42,520 bases of DNA. Source: Sphaeroforma arctica JP610 (taxonomy: Eukaryota; Opisthokonta; Ichthyosporea; Ichthyophonida). Position numbers and translations under genes: made by a program. Positions 24,090-36,400 of this stretch are shown piece after piece. Below the pieces are notes generated by a model that was given only the letters and a program-made list of their open reading frames with translations, searched no databases and was not told the origin of the DNA. The stretch lies in assembly GCF_001186125.1 (NCBI RefSeq), contig NW_014040219.1, positions 39,937 through 82,456 of the forward strand. Reading direction: 5' to 3'. Numbering within the stretch: position 1 is the first letter of the stretch; the number at the start of each line of letters is the position of its first letter.

Positions 24090-25691
24090 ACTTGCGGATT
24101 CGCAACTTATCTAATCTGGGCGATATAGCGGAAACAAATAAGATACGGCACGAAAAGGATATCCTCTTGAAATGTTACTACATACAAGCCTCCACACACC
24201 CGAGGGAGTGCGAAGCTTAGTGAGAGCATGTCCTCTCCTTATTACTCGCTGTGTAGGTTTCTCTGGTTTAGTAGCAGAAGGCAGAGCATGTATTGGAAGC
24301 TCACTTACCCATAATGAAGGTACGAGATTTAATTGACCAATCACTACTACTGTCCAGAATTCTGTGTGGCGTTCAAAAATCGCTAGTATATCCAAATGCT
24401 AGTAACCATATCAACTTAAGCCAAACAACCACACCTGACAGCCGCTTTGTGAATGTCCTTGATGCACATACATGCACTCAACAGCCACGTGACTCGTTAA
24501 CGCACATTCACACTCGGTTCATCGCGTTCTTGCCCTTATTGGCATGTTCCCTAAACAAGCTTATGCCAGTATTGCAATCGCCCTAAATGACAGTTTTACC
24601 CTAAATACCACAATCTCCTCATTCTTAAAGGTAGAGATAAAGATATGAGGCGGCGACCAGCAGAGGAGAGTACTCGTGTCGTACGATATGTTACTGTAAA
24701 ACCGGATACTCTATGTTGATAAGACATGGAAGTGCACTCGTGTATCATCCTGAGGTATCAAGCGCAATGCGAAGATTGCGTGCTAGTAGGCGGAACATAT
24801 CTGTAGCAAGACTACGTACAAATTCAGCAGTGCAACAGTTTGCACTTGAATCGTAGGGCTTTGCTGCTCGCAGTCAATACGCTACTTAGATACCCCATTG
24901 TTCTAAGTTAACGAGTATTTTAGATGCTTCGTATGTAAAGTTCGGTCGTTGTTGTAGTTTCAATAGCGAGTTTCTCAGATATACGCAAACGTCTGAATTT
25001 CTTTTTAAGAATGTATATGCCCATTCAAAAGTACCCGACTGTCTGTATCAGAGTTCGAAATCAATCACCGAAATTATAGCCATAGTGTTATCAGTTGGCT
25101 ATGCACAATCGAAAATAAAATTGAAGAGGAGTACAAACACCGATAGAAACAAATTCACGTTTAGGATTGTATGCTACTGTACAATCAACACTGTTCATTA
25201 CATTGATTATCCTACTATGTAACAGAAATGAGCACACACAAAAGGAAATATAAAGCATATGTGCTTACCTGTATAATGCTTTAAACTAGCCGCACCAACA
25301 ACTTGAGCTCGAGACGGACCTGTCATCAAGCAAGATGCCCAAATTCACTTGTACTGCACTTACTGAAGGAACTTGTGATATATCTGGTTACTATAATACT
25401 ATTATGTTATGGGAATGTAGTCTACTATCGTGTGTGCCTGGCAGTATTGTTCACTCATACAAATACTATATGTGCATATTTACATAAAGAGAAAACGTCT
25501 TGATCCTGCAATTCTACCCAAACGCTACTTGTTCATAACAGGGTTTTAGGGTTCTAGGGTATGACTAGTGAACACCACTGAAAAGAGTCCTATTGGCATT
25601 CAAAGCGTGTTTGCCGTGGCAACCTTCCTCACAATGCTCACACCAGCGCACATACTACTACGAATACAACTGTAAATGCATATAAGCCATT
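24090..25691. other. Divergent intergenic region between limit dextrinase and homocysteine methyltransferase
   Basis: The flanking genes point away from each other, so both promoters and possibly a 5' non-coding exon of the dextrinase should lie here. A donor-like GTAAGTGAG (minus, at about 24301-24309) ends a short open stretch that would join in phase to an acceptor just before 24110. It has no ATG of its own, so I left it out of the gene. Nothing else is recognisable. Confidence 0.5.
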
Positions 25692-26567
25692 ATGGCTAAT
25701 TGCCTCAGAAGAGATCTTAGACAGGTCTTATCGGCGGGCAAGGTTCTACTTGTTGATGGCGGGATAGGGTCGAGTTTGCGTGCGTTAGACACGCCTAAAG
25801 ACGCGCATTCATACCTTGATCGCTTGAACCTAACGCACCCCAGTGCAGTTGCTGAAGTGCATAGAGCCTTTATATCAGCAGGTGTTGACATAATCACTAC
25901 AAACACATTCCAGGCAAATGAATTACGCTGTCCCGACGGATATACTGTAGAAGAGCTGAATAAAGCGGCTGTGTGCATTGCAAAGCAGGCTATACGTGAC
26001 CATGTGAAGAATGACGATAAAAATATATACATACTTGGATCCGTGGGGCCGCTTTGTACCGGGAATGTAGATGATGCTAAGAAGCACTATACCACTCAAA
26101 TTGAGACCCTCCTAGATGCGGGCGTTGATGGATTGCTGATTGAGACTATCACGCATACATCAGAGGCGCGAGTTGCTCTAGAGATAGCTCGAGAGTTGCA
26201 GGTAGATATACCTGTTATAGCTTCTATATGTCTCGTAAAGGATGGCATATTACCTGGTGGCGAGTCCTGTATGGAAGGTATTGAAGTGCTAAATACGCTC
26301 GCTATAGACGCTATTGGTATCAACTGCGTAGACGATATGGACTTGTTAGTGCAAGCAATTACTAGGATGAAAAGTACCATGCCGTCTCTGCCTGTGTATA
26401 CATGCCCCAATGCAGGCTTCCCAGATGAACATGGCAAGTATAGTTTGACATGTACAACCTATAGAGATATAGTACATACACTGCATAAGCTCGGTGTAAG
26501 AATCATTGGTGGTTGCTGCGGTGTGGCCGCGAGGCATTTGGAATCGATAGACCGAGATGCCTGTTAA
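25692..26567 (+). CDS. Homocysteine S-methyltransferase, intronless, 291 aa
   Basis: Enzymes of this zinc-dependent family transfer a methyl group (from S-methylmethionine, betaine or methylfolate, depending on subfamily) to homocysteine to make methionine. Family features are clear: LLVDGGIGSSLR near the N-terminus; DIITTNTFQAN (66-76); the ELN segment; GSVGP (116-120); GINC with Cys212; and IIGGCCG with Cys275 and Cys276. These three cysteines form the family's zinc site. At 291 residues it is a complete single-domain enzyme of the MMT/HMT type or like the N-terminal module of MetH; the methyl donor cannot be read from sequence. The start ATG has good context (CCATTATGG). It is the only plus-strand gene, and with the next gene it lacks introns while its other neighbours have many. 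Confidence 0.9.
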   Translation: MANCLRRDLRQVLSAGKVLLVDGGIGSSLRALDTPKDAHSYLDRLNLTHPSAVAEVHRAFISAGVDIITTNTFQANELRCPDGYTVEELNKAAVCIAKQAIRDHVKNDDKNIYILGSVGPLCTGNVDDAKKHYTTQIETLLDAGVDGLLIETITHTSEARVALEIARELQVDIPVIASICLVKDGILPGGESCMEGIEVLNTLAIDAIGINCVDDMDLLVQAITRMKSTMPSLPVYTCPNAGFPDEHGKYSLTCTTYRDIVHTLHKLGVRIIGGCCGVAARHLESIDRDAC

Positions 26568-27537
26568 CATAGTGAATCTATATTGACAGCGCACTACAGT
26601 GTGACTCGGGCCTTGAGTTTAGATCGGGGTCCGCTTATGACTAAGATTGACACCCCTTCAAGCTTGTCTACGTGTTTTCTATGAACTGTAAATTGCTTCT
26701 GGAGACTTGTTTAATATGCGAGCCAAGAATCGTGGAAGCTTGCGGTTATAAACGATTAAAATATGGAAATGATGATAGTCGCCCTGAGCGATCGGATGTA
26801 CACACATATCGAATGGAGGGGATAAGAAGTCTCCGGAAAACTGCAAAACATTGACATTAAGCGGCCTGTCTCAACAACTTTGGCAGCGGAATTTAGGACT
26901 CCATAGGGCTGCGAAATTTGCTGTTTGCGTCAAGTATACTGGTGTATCACATGTGACTGTTGCAGAACATGGCCACTAGGTGTTCTTGTGGATGCGGATG
27001 GTATTTCTCTGTCTTGATTTAAGGAAGGTATAGTGTGAGGGCCTTGCATATAAAACGCAAACTGCACAAGCATGCAAACTCGCGGGAGGCTATCATAACG
27101 TCATTGTAATATTGACGAATGTGGACTTAAGTATCAAATTTGTTGACAACTAATCCCGACACATTCGCGGTCAGCGATTATAAGGTGAGTTTAGCGCCAA
27201 AAGTTAAATGAAAGAATAGAATGCAAACAGGGATGAATCATGTGAGTTATGTACACAGTTGTTACGTAGAAGAATTACCTTCTGAATTGCCAACAGGCAT
27301 AATCTTTGTAAACTATGTACATAGCTATGCCTAGAAGGACAACCTTTTGCGTAGTATGTACATAGGTATTATCCGATATAAAGAGCTGGGAATTGAATAA
27401 ATAGCAGAATTATGTTTTATTACAGCATCGATCAGTCGATACAAACAATGAACTCGTTTTGAGTCATGCTCGCTAAGCTTATAAACTGGTGTTGGCGGCT
27501 GTTATCATTCGTACCAGACATACAACTTACTCAAACC
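26568..27537. other. Convergent intergenic region, no gene seen
   Basis: This 3' flank is shared by the methyltransferase (plus) and the DUF2419 gene (minus). It holds likely poly(A) signals but no exon, RNA gene or repeat array that I can support. Confidence 0.5.
27416..27421 (-). terminator. Candidate poly(A) signal of the DUF2419 gene
   Basis: AATAAA on the minus strand lies about 117 nt beyond the stop codon at 27538. It is assigned by position only. Confidence 0.3.
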
Positions 27538-28623
27538 TTAATAGAACAACGTATCCGGTGTGGCATGTCGCTGATATGCTCGGAACTCTGGCTCCTTCCC
27601 CAGTACGGCCCATAGATAGTTACCCACCTCACACGCCTTAAGGTCGACACTACTGTCGACCTTGTTGAACTCTCTAGCGATTAATTCAGTAGCTTCCAGT
27701 GATTTCGCACGCAGAGCAATCTCTTCTTTTGAACCCTTGGGCAATGCAACATGCGTATCTATGGCATTGTGAAGACGTTCGCGACATGTGATACACCCAG
27801 TCTTGCGCATAGTGGCGACGATGACATTGTCTACATATGCGGTGAGCAAGTGTGCGTCTTTGAAGTTGAAACGCTCGTCTTGATTCCTAAACGAATGGTA
27901 TAACTCTCCAGTGGATAACTGTGCTTTCTTATACAGAAACACGGCTTGCTTGCTGGTGCTGGGGCCGCTTTCGCTGGGATAATAGTAGGCGTCCTTGAAC
28001 GTGTACGGAAAACTGTCGACAAGTGCCTTTACTACCGAAGCGGCGCCATTATCGCTGCTTCCTTTCTTTAAAGCATCCAATACGAGCTCGTATACGTGCT
28101 TGTAGCCTTGATCTCTCAATCCGATTCCTATCTCGTGCGAAACTCCCACTAAATAGCTGATGAATACTTTCAAGGCCTCTGTAACACTATCCTCTTTGCA
28201 ATCGTTCAAATCTGGTAAGAAGCATTCAGTAACGGTATCTTGGGTGATTTCGGCCAGAAAACTAGAATCAAGATCATGGTTCAAGTTATACATGTTGATT
28301 AAACCAGCCTTGATGGTTAAAAACGCTCCTTTCCTGTGAAATTTGTGCAATTCCTGACGGAACCCGCTCCCAAAGTCCATTGCATGTGCAAACGTGATGA
28401 AAGAAACTTCCTGCAACAGGCTTTCGAATTCGATGCCGAAGCCGGTTATGTGTGCTGCAAGACTTTCACCTAGTTTTCGAATCATCCCAGCGTTCCTATC
28501 TTGCACAAACGCCTTAATCGCATCCTGATTCACCTGTACGAGGCCATCTGTGTCTAGCTGTGTGCATGTGTCGCGTACGGCCTGCAAGTATGACCTACCA
28601 TCGTCAACTGTGGGAAAACTCAT
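27538..28623 (-). CDS. DUF2419 / queuosine salvage (QNG1/C9orf64-like) family protein, intronless, 361 aa, divergent
   Basis: Members of this family, such as human QNG1, release queuine from queuosine 5'-monophosphate so that it can be reinserted into tRNA. The whole protein follows the family layout: LLQEVSFITFAHAMDFGSGF where human has NWVFVTDTLNFSFW; LVDSFPYTFKDAYYY; the LYKKAQL helix (230-236) matching FYKRAQIL; FKDAHLLTAYVDN (254-266) where human has FKDISSITMFADYR; EEIALRAKSLEATELI matching EVEIRGCSLWCVELI; and a C-terminal YLW plus a final aromatic pair. Length is close to the human protein (about 340). The Asp of ADYR is kept (Asp265), but NFSFW and the YRLPQ part are replaced, so substrate or activity may differ. 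I recognise the fold family, not a proven function. Confidence 0.7.
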   Translation of the reverse strand: MSFPTVDDGRSYLQAVRDTCTQLDTDGLVQVNQDAIKAFVQDRNAGMIRKLGESLAAHITGFGIEFESLLQEVSFITFAHAMDFGSGFRQELHKFHRKGAFLTIKAGLINMYNLNHDLDSSFLAEITQDTVTECFLPDLNDCKEDSVTEALKVFISYLVGVSHEIGIGLRDQGYKHVYELVLDALKKGSSDNGAASVVKALVDSFPYTFKDAYYYPSESGPSTSKQAVFLYKKAQLSTGELYHSFRNQDERFNFKDAHLLTAYVDNVIVATMRKTGCITCRERLHNAIDTHVALPKGSKEEIALRAKSLEATELIAREFNKVDSSVDLKACEVGNYLWAVLGKEPEFRAYQRHATPDTLFY

Positions 28624-29876
28624 ACCGAGAAAACTGAGTCTGACTAACTATACAATATTTAAATACCTATATCGAGGCTTGGTGGATCCTCTGTACTTAT
28701 CGAACTTTGTAACATATGTGTATGTAAATAAATAAAAGCAGGACTTGGACAGCCAAGGGGCATCACAGTAAGGGATTCGTGGTTGGACAGCGGCATCGCG
28801 TACACTGCACACTGTATATTTCATATCCCGCTCCAATTTTACCCGAATTGAAAATGTTCCCGATTTCGAATAAAATAAAAACGCCGTGGAAGGCATAAAA
28901 TACCCAGAGCCAAGAGTGACCTAAAAAAAAAGAGCCGTTGATTCTAATTGAAATTTGTGGTTCTTCAGAAATCGGTTCAGACTAAATGCTATATAGGCAT
29001 TGATTGAGTGGCTAATGTGTCTTGTATAAAACGTTCATGAATACTTGAACTGTTAGTACCGACCCTTGGCGTGTATGACGTTACTTTCGTGTGGGTTACA
29101 TATAACACGTAGCCAACTCAGCGCAGCGTGGAACTAAACTAATCTTACTACGATACATACTATATAGATGCCAAGCCCGTGATTCGGAACGGTTGACAGC
29201 AACACGAGGGTGTCTAAATAGGACATGGGTGTCGGGCAAGTACAGGAAAGTACATTTGCAAAACCGTATCTGCTGCGCTCTAATTCGTTAGGGGAGAGTC
29301 TAGTAAGTAACAAGAGTGAAAGGCTAAGGTCCGTATGTAGGGCATACTTCACAACCACAGTGAGGATTGTGTGCTTTTCCGTATGGCCTTTCGTTCTAGA
29401 AAGCGATTCATAAAAGATATATCAACTATATAATATCATGCTATTCTCGGTATCGCTTGGTATGTAGTGTGTGCTACTACTCGTCCAGCAGACGCCTCAC
29501 AGGTGTGTACTACCCAGACAATTGCCCTCTTTGATTATACGCTGGTATCGGCCAGTGTAGAATGTCAGCATATCTGCACATCTTGAAAGTCAGTCAACAC
29601 GTGTAGCAATATCTTGATAAAGGGACGTACGGATATATGTGCTCATAGTTCTTGGCCGTGAGATGTGTATTCAAGGAGCGGAAAAAGACCGTGCCAATTC
29701 TTTAATTATAGGACATACTCGAATTTTTGACACACTTCTAGATACTTCATTCTCTGGTTGCACGGATTGATCAAGGTTTGATGGAAATGTAAAACTTTTG
29801 AACCATATAGTGAATTATTTAATGAAATATACAAATCCAGTTTATATAAATATATACATATATATATATATATTAT

Positions 29877-29905
29877 NNNNNNNNNNNNNNNNNNNNNNNN
29901 NNNNN
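29877..29905. other. Assembly gap (29 N)
   Basis: The N run lies inside a (TA)n satellite, and its length is probably nominal. Confidence 0.99.
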
Positions 29906-29912
29906 GTATATA

Positions 29913-29951
<39 letters not shown>

Positions 29952-30106
29952 ATATATATATATATTCTTTAACTTGGGCAGATCCTTTCATCGCTCATGG
30001 ATACAGTTCTGTGTCCTCGCGGGATACACAGATACAGTGTTTTCAATATAAATAAATATCGTACACACGAGTATAGTAGCGGAAGTTGTGTCATAATGAG
30101 TGTGTA

Positions 30107-30112
30107 TTTATT
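30107..30112 (-). terminator. Candidate poly(A) signal of the ABC transporter gene
   Basis: AATAAA on the minus strand lies about 270 nt beyond the stop codon. If used, the 3' UTR would include the duplicated 3'-end copies. Confidence 0.3.
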
Positions 30113-30204
30113 TTGGATCTTCTGATCTAATATTTATCGTCGCTCTAATTTTTTTACCAGTTCCGGTCGACGTCTGTCATAACATGTCATATAACATCTA
30201 TGAC

Positions 30205-30425
30205 TTCTAGATCGTACGGCTCTATTTCATTACCAACTGTGTAAAGTGCCATCCGCCTTCAATTAAAACATGACCATATAACATCTATGTCTCCTACATC
30301 GTGCGGCCCTGCGTCTTCACCAACTGTGCAAGTGTCATCTTTCTGTAATTCTAATATGACATACATATCATCTGTCTCCTACATCGTGCGGCCCTGTGTC
30401 TTCACCAACTGTGCAAAGTGACCAT
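30205..30425. repeat. Triplicated 3' end of the ABC transporter gene
   Basis: The last coding bases and stop (CTACATCGTGCGGCCCTGTG and TCTTCACCAACTGTGCAAAG on the plus strand) recur at about 30299 and, more diverged, at about 30210. The spacing is about 85 bp. Only the copy at 30379 is in frame with the exon; the other two lie in the 3' flank. Confidence 0.85.
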
Positions 30426-33400
30426 CCTTCTTCATCAGCTCCTGGTACGTTCCACTCTCCACAATCACACCTTCCTTGACAAACGCGATGGTATCGGCGT
30501 TCTGGATGGTCGATAGCCTGTGTGCAATTGTAATGGTGGTGCGTCCCTTTGAAGCCACGTCGAGCGCTTCCTGTACCAACCTTTCACTCTGAGAGTCTAG
30601 GGCGGACGTGGCCTCGTCTAATAATAGAATGCGCGGGTTTCTCACCAGGGCTCGTGCAATGGCCACCTATCACATTGGAAGCGAGTGCAACGTGAGTATG
30701 TATAACCAGCAACCATGTAGTATACTGCGACTCTTTACAACTGCATGCCTACACGCGTACGCAATTCACACCAATATAGTTGTTATGCAATTCGTACAAA
30801 TGAAATTCTCTCCTCATTCGTAGCCCAAACGTACAAATCATAGAACTGGTCAACCGTGCAGCACAGAACTGAGTATGCATATGCTTAGCACCTTGACCAG
30901 TAATGCACAAGAAAAAAAGTGTTTGCAGCGCATTTGTACGAGAGGGTGCAGGTATCAAGGCATCAGACTTCTCTGGCAGCGGTTGCCACACTGTATTCAG
31001 ATGAATCAATCCCTATATATCACTAGCTGTACTACAAGTGTCGCGATATAATACCTACCATGCACTGAATGTGTGTTCTTACCCGTTGTCTCTGGCCTCC
31101 ACTCAGCTGTGAACCTCTGTCCCCAACATCGGTGTCGTAGCCTTGTGGTAATTTCATAATGAAATCGTGTGCGTTGGCCATCTTAGCCGCCTCGATGATC
31201 TGCTCTTCGGTTACTTTGGAGTTGCATTGGGATGGAAGTTAAGTGATTGTAGAGGCAGGTGTAGTGGGCTTCGCCATGGCACTAGGTGTGTTAGGCAAAG
31301 ATGACGTCATTTGGTACTATTCAGCCTTGTCGTACATGTATGCATGTACCGATGAGATAATCAGTCCATAGACGCGTACTACCAGACTGTATACACACAA
31401 ACGCATACAAATTCATATATAAATACCAATCCATAGCAGCCCTCTTACCTGGAACGTCGTTCTCCTTCATACGTCCATATGCAATGTTGTTGCGTACGCT
31501 TGTCTTGAACAGATCGGGCTCCTGGTTGACCAACCCAATCTGATCACGCATAGACATGATGTTGAGCTTGGTAATGTCCCTGCCATCGATGGTGATGGTA
31601 CCATCCTGTCATATATAGCAGTGTGTGTGGACTATATTAGTTCAAGCGCGGTAGACATATTACTGTTGGTTGACACCAGGGGCTAGAGAGCCGAGAGCAC
31701 AACATCACACACAGGGAACGATGCATACACTACGACTAGAAGTATAGCCATGCAAGCGTAGAGCTGGGTATAGGCTAATCTCATCGGGGAATCACTTCCA
31801 AAATAAATGTATTGCTTTGTATTTACGACACTGGATGAATACGCACGATGTCGGTTGTACATATGTTTTCCCCTGGAAAGGTATGTATGAGTTCAGTACT
31901 AATGGCTGCAGTAGAGCAGTGGATAGGTAGATCTTACCTGTAACTGGTAGAAACGCTCCGTCAAAGCGATAAGCGTGGATTTTCCGCATCCACTCTCACC
32001 AACAAGCGCCAGGATCTTACCTGTGGAGTTGGACAGAATCACAAGGGTATGGGCATCTTGGCATGTATGTTGACATAGAAAGGCTGGGTTCAGATGACCT
32101 AATAATTTTACAATACATACAATCTACATACTGTCACCACAACAAGCACTATCACACACTGTATTTGCACATACGAATGCACCCACAAGAACCTAAGCTA
32201 TTCCTGTAGGTCGGCTGCACACATACGTATACCCATATACAAACACCCACGACCATGTCAGAGAAAGCTTACCAGGCGCTATGCTGACGTGGAGATCTTT
32301 TAACACAGTCACCTCACGGCGTGTGGGGTAGGAGAACTGCAGTCCTTTGAAGTCGATGCTGCCTACTACGTTCTGGATGGACTCGCCCTCAGTGCTCTCA
32401 CTGTCTACGGGAGGCACGCGGTCAAGCAGACGGAACACTTTCGTAGCTGCACAGGATACGAGCAAGAGAAGTGACTAGTGAGATGGTGGTATCTAGTGAC
32501 ATGCTGTGTGCGGTGGGGGGATGGGCTGCTTAAAAGACTTGTATGAGCGTAAGTAGTACGAGGGAACACTTTCGTAGATGTACAGGACGAGCAGAGAGGT
32601 GGATCTGCTGTGGGATGGTGGTGTGCTGGGTAGTGGTATTCGATAGACCGTATGAGCATATCTAGGACGATCGGTGTGCCCATTTTAATCAGTCGCCTTG
32701 CCAGTAGTATAGGCTAGCACATGCTTACATACTTAGACCTAACTTCGATGTGATGATATACTCGAGAACAAACTTACCAGAAATCGCTGCTTTACCGGCA
32801 TCGGGCATCATAGCAGAAACCTAAAAGATGTGTGAAGGCGTACGGAATGGAGAGAGTGAGAGGGTGAGTGATGAAAGTATACACGAGTACCCATGTATGC
32901 GTATGTGCATACAATCGTGCATACACGCATGCTTGTGCCTCATCGCACATGCGTATGACACAATGCAACAGATTGAGATATACCAGCATATGCGTGCTCG
33001 CATTTGAATAGTACGGTTCTAGATGCACAGATATACAAAGGTTTTCATACCTGTCCCAGCATCATGGCACCAAATACAATAGCGTTGATCGCCATCAGCA
33101 TCTGGTCGAAGCTACACTCTCCATCGTCAACCAACCCTACACAGATACACACAGGTGAAATACATTCAACACATGAGGTATGCGTAAAAATCGCGCCAGA
33201 TGTGCACGACCCTTTCCAAGCCAGCGTTATAGATTACAGAACAGCACGTGATACCCGAGAAGGTCGAGATACTACTGACTTCTATTCGCCCAATACAACA
33301 GACTGACCAGATACTACTGAATTCTATTCGCCTAATACAATAGACAGACCAGATACTGCTGACTTCTATTCGCCTAATACAATAGACAGACCACGAGGAA

Positions 33401-36400
33401 TAAATCACAACCCCCTGAAACGGCACATCCCAAGCACAATATAGACTTACCCGCACCGAACCAGAACGCCAACGCCCAGATGGCGAACATGCAGAACTCG
33501 GAAAAACCGAAACCAACACCAGCAATCTGTGAGGATTTGACGGTGGCCTTGTATGGGGCCATCAATTCCTCCTCATACTGCTCGATCTGTGCGCGTCGAG
33601 GATTTAAGAACGAGGAAAGTGAATGGGGGCCGATTATGCGGCATGATACGCGCATATAAAGGGGTGGGAAAGAATACCGAAGGACGTGCCACGGTTTAGC
33701 TGGTGTTTAATCACCGTATGAACAAGTACCTGTTCATCAGTGGCGTTAATTGCTAGTACAGTTCGGATTGAGTCCACAGTTTCCGATGCGATGCTTCCGG
33801 CCTTCTCGAACATAACGTTACCGTCCTTTTGGAAGCCTGAGATTGCAAACCATAGACAAAGGCTTAATTACTACTGGCTAAAACCTTATTTCTAAGCATC
33901 TAGTTACAGTATATGACAACAACTTTCAACACTTTAAAATCAACCCAGTATGCATGAACCCCCAAATCCCATAAATTATTAATGTATGAAGACAGTTAAC
34001 TCACCAGTCATCATCTTCATCTGCAGCATGCCTCCGATACCAATAGCCGGTACACAGGCAAGTACCACCAGCGCCAACAGCCAGCATTGCGTGAACGCGA
34101 TTGTCAACCCAAGTCCCATAGTAGCGATTACATTGACCAGACTGCCCAGACGGTTACCAGTCACTCCCTGTAGCGTGATTGAAGCATTGGAGTGAGGGAA
34201 TGTATATGGAAATGACTATGGACATGCACCGTGCCTCTTGCATAAGGTAGGTACAGTTGGTTGTGTATAGGTAACCAGCAATAGTACTACCCATGACTCC
34301 TTAAATCTGTAACTTCCCGATCGACAGCGATCCGTCGTTGAGCACACATCACTACAAGAAAACAATTGCCATGGACCTCGTGCGCGCTCAGGAAATTCAT
34401 CACAATTTTTAATGGACGCACTAGGAAGAAGGGCCTGGTGCCTCCCCATAGGAGTGAGTACTACTACTCGTACGCCTATATAAACAAACGCATACCCATG
34501 AAACTACACAAGCACACCAGCACACACACACACGCGCGCGCGCATACACACACACACACAAGCGCATGCATGTAAAGCAGTAGCACATAAAAACACCTGC
34601 ACGTCAGCGGCCTCAGTGCTGAGACGGGCTGTGAGTACTCCCACGGAGTTGTTGCGATCGTCAAAGAACCCAACATCTTGCCTCATAATTGCCTTGAACG
34701 ATGCCAAACGCATCTATTAAGGTGAATAAATTGAGTTAAAAATTAAAATCTGTGGTTTTAAAATAAATGGATATGTAGTATAAAGCCCATAGCAGAATAC
34801 TATGGATAGCACATGGAAACATCGCCAGCCATAGCTGATAAAGATCAGTAACCCCTGGGAACGCTTAGATAATAGTTTCGAGGGTGTATGGTATGCCCCA
34901 GTAGACAAGGGTGCGGCTGTGTATGTATCTCTCGCCATATATTCAAAAAGCACACATTGCTAACAATATACCGCATGTTTCTTCTTAGGACATGCAGACA
35001 TGCCCGACTCACCTTCTGAGTGAGTTGTTCACCGCTGATGGCAAGAGGTGTAATAGCCAGCCATTGGACGAAGAACACGGCAACGCCCAGAGCCACAAAC
35101 ATCAGCGACCAGAAGTTCACATCGTCCTGGTTCTGCTCAGTCATCACCGTGATGAGTTGTGAGAAGATGATGGCAAACCCGGGCCACACAGCCCCCATGC
35201 CCAGGTTACCGAGGAGACCTGTGCGTAACGGGAACAGATCACGTCAGTGAAGGTGGATACCTATCGGCAAGACACGGTATGCGTATGGACAAGATTGTTT
35301 TGCTTATAAATGCCAACGCGTACACGTGTACCAAGCATGATTTTTATTCGGCTCACACAAGTGTATGAAAAGGTCTACAACAAATAAAGAATGGGCAGTC
35401 AACCATATCTTTGACACACCAAGAGCAATCAGTTTCCACTCGTCTGCGTTCATTTGGAAAGCCCGTTTTATGACGCCGTCATCAACGTCTTTTATCTGCG
35501 ACATTCACATTGAGGATATGTTAATACACCCGGCAGCACAATGTGGAAAGAGTCTGTGAATGTCAATGACTATACTTCAATATATTTAAGTTTTATGTTG
35601 CTAATCACATCCCATGACAGCTCTAACAGCAATCACTAGCTGTTGCTTAGTATCGAATGAGAAACTGTTGTATTGCCCTGTGAGTGCTCAGCGCTTCTAG
35701 ATGCACAACCTGAGTCACACATACGTTCAGAAGAACACTTCAAACTCTCGTGAGCAAGGTATTAAAGTCATGCGGATAGTAACCATAAGACAGACTCCCG
35801 CAATCGATATATACAGCCACATATACAACCATCCACAGAAATGTTCTCAATATTAGTGAAAAGTATATGGACAGGTCACTAATACACCTCATCAACTGCC
35901 GGAGGTTGATCGGCCCCCTCTTTCCTCAAGTACTGCACCCGTTCGCGCACGCCAACTGAATGTTTTGTGGATATACGCTTCATGGACGAATGCTTGAACG
36001 ATGAGTGGTTAGATAGCCTGTTGAAGGAATGGTCGATAGAGAATCGAATATATTAACGCAGAGCAATTACGTATATGTAAATTTCCCACGAGAATGCCTT
36101 GCTGCGTTCTGGTTCATAACGTTATAGACACAACTTAAGAACATACTAACAGAAGACATTGCTCTAAATCAGCCTGGTCTCGGGATCCAGCTTCCAAAAG
36201 TCGAATTGAAGACCATATGCAAATCGTAAAATGCATAAATATGAAAATATAAAAATGTGTCACATATGCCCGGCAACAGAGACGCTTTTGCACTGCCCCT
36301 ACCTAACCATGAGGCGGGCGATTTCACGACCAATGTCCAAAACCTATTCATACGTACGAAAATGCATTTTTATGTATAAACTTGAATTTGATCCAAACAC

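Larger units (their letters stand above)
28624..30378. other. Intergenic region with (TA)n and an assembly gap; no gene seen
   Basis: Tandem-oriented minus-strand genes flank this stretch, so it holds the 3' end of the ABC gene and the promoter of the DUF2419 gene. About 29850-29965 is (TA)n around the gap. Duplicated ABC 3'-end sequence lies at 30205-30340. No exon, tRNA or transposon end was recognised. Confidence 0.5.

Noticed and set aside
24301-24395. Additional 5' exon of the limit dextrinase
   Set aside because: It has a good donor and compatible phase, but no ATG start and a stop close upstream, so it is only a possibility.
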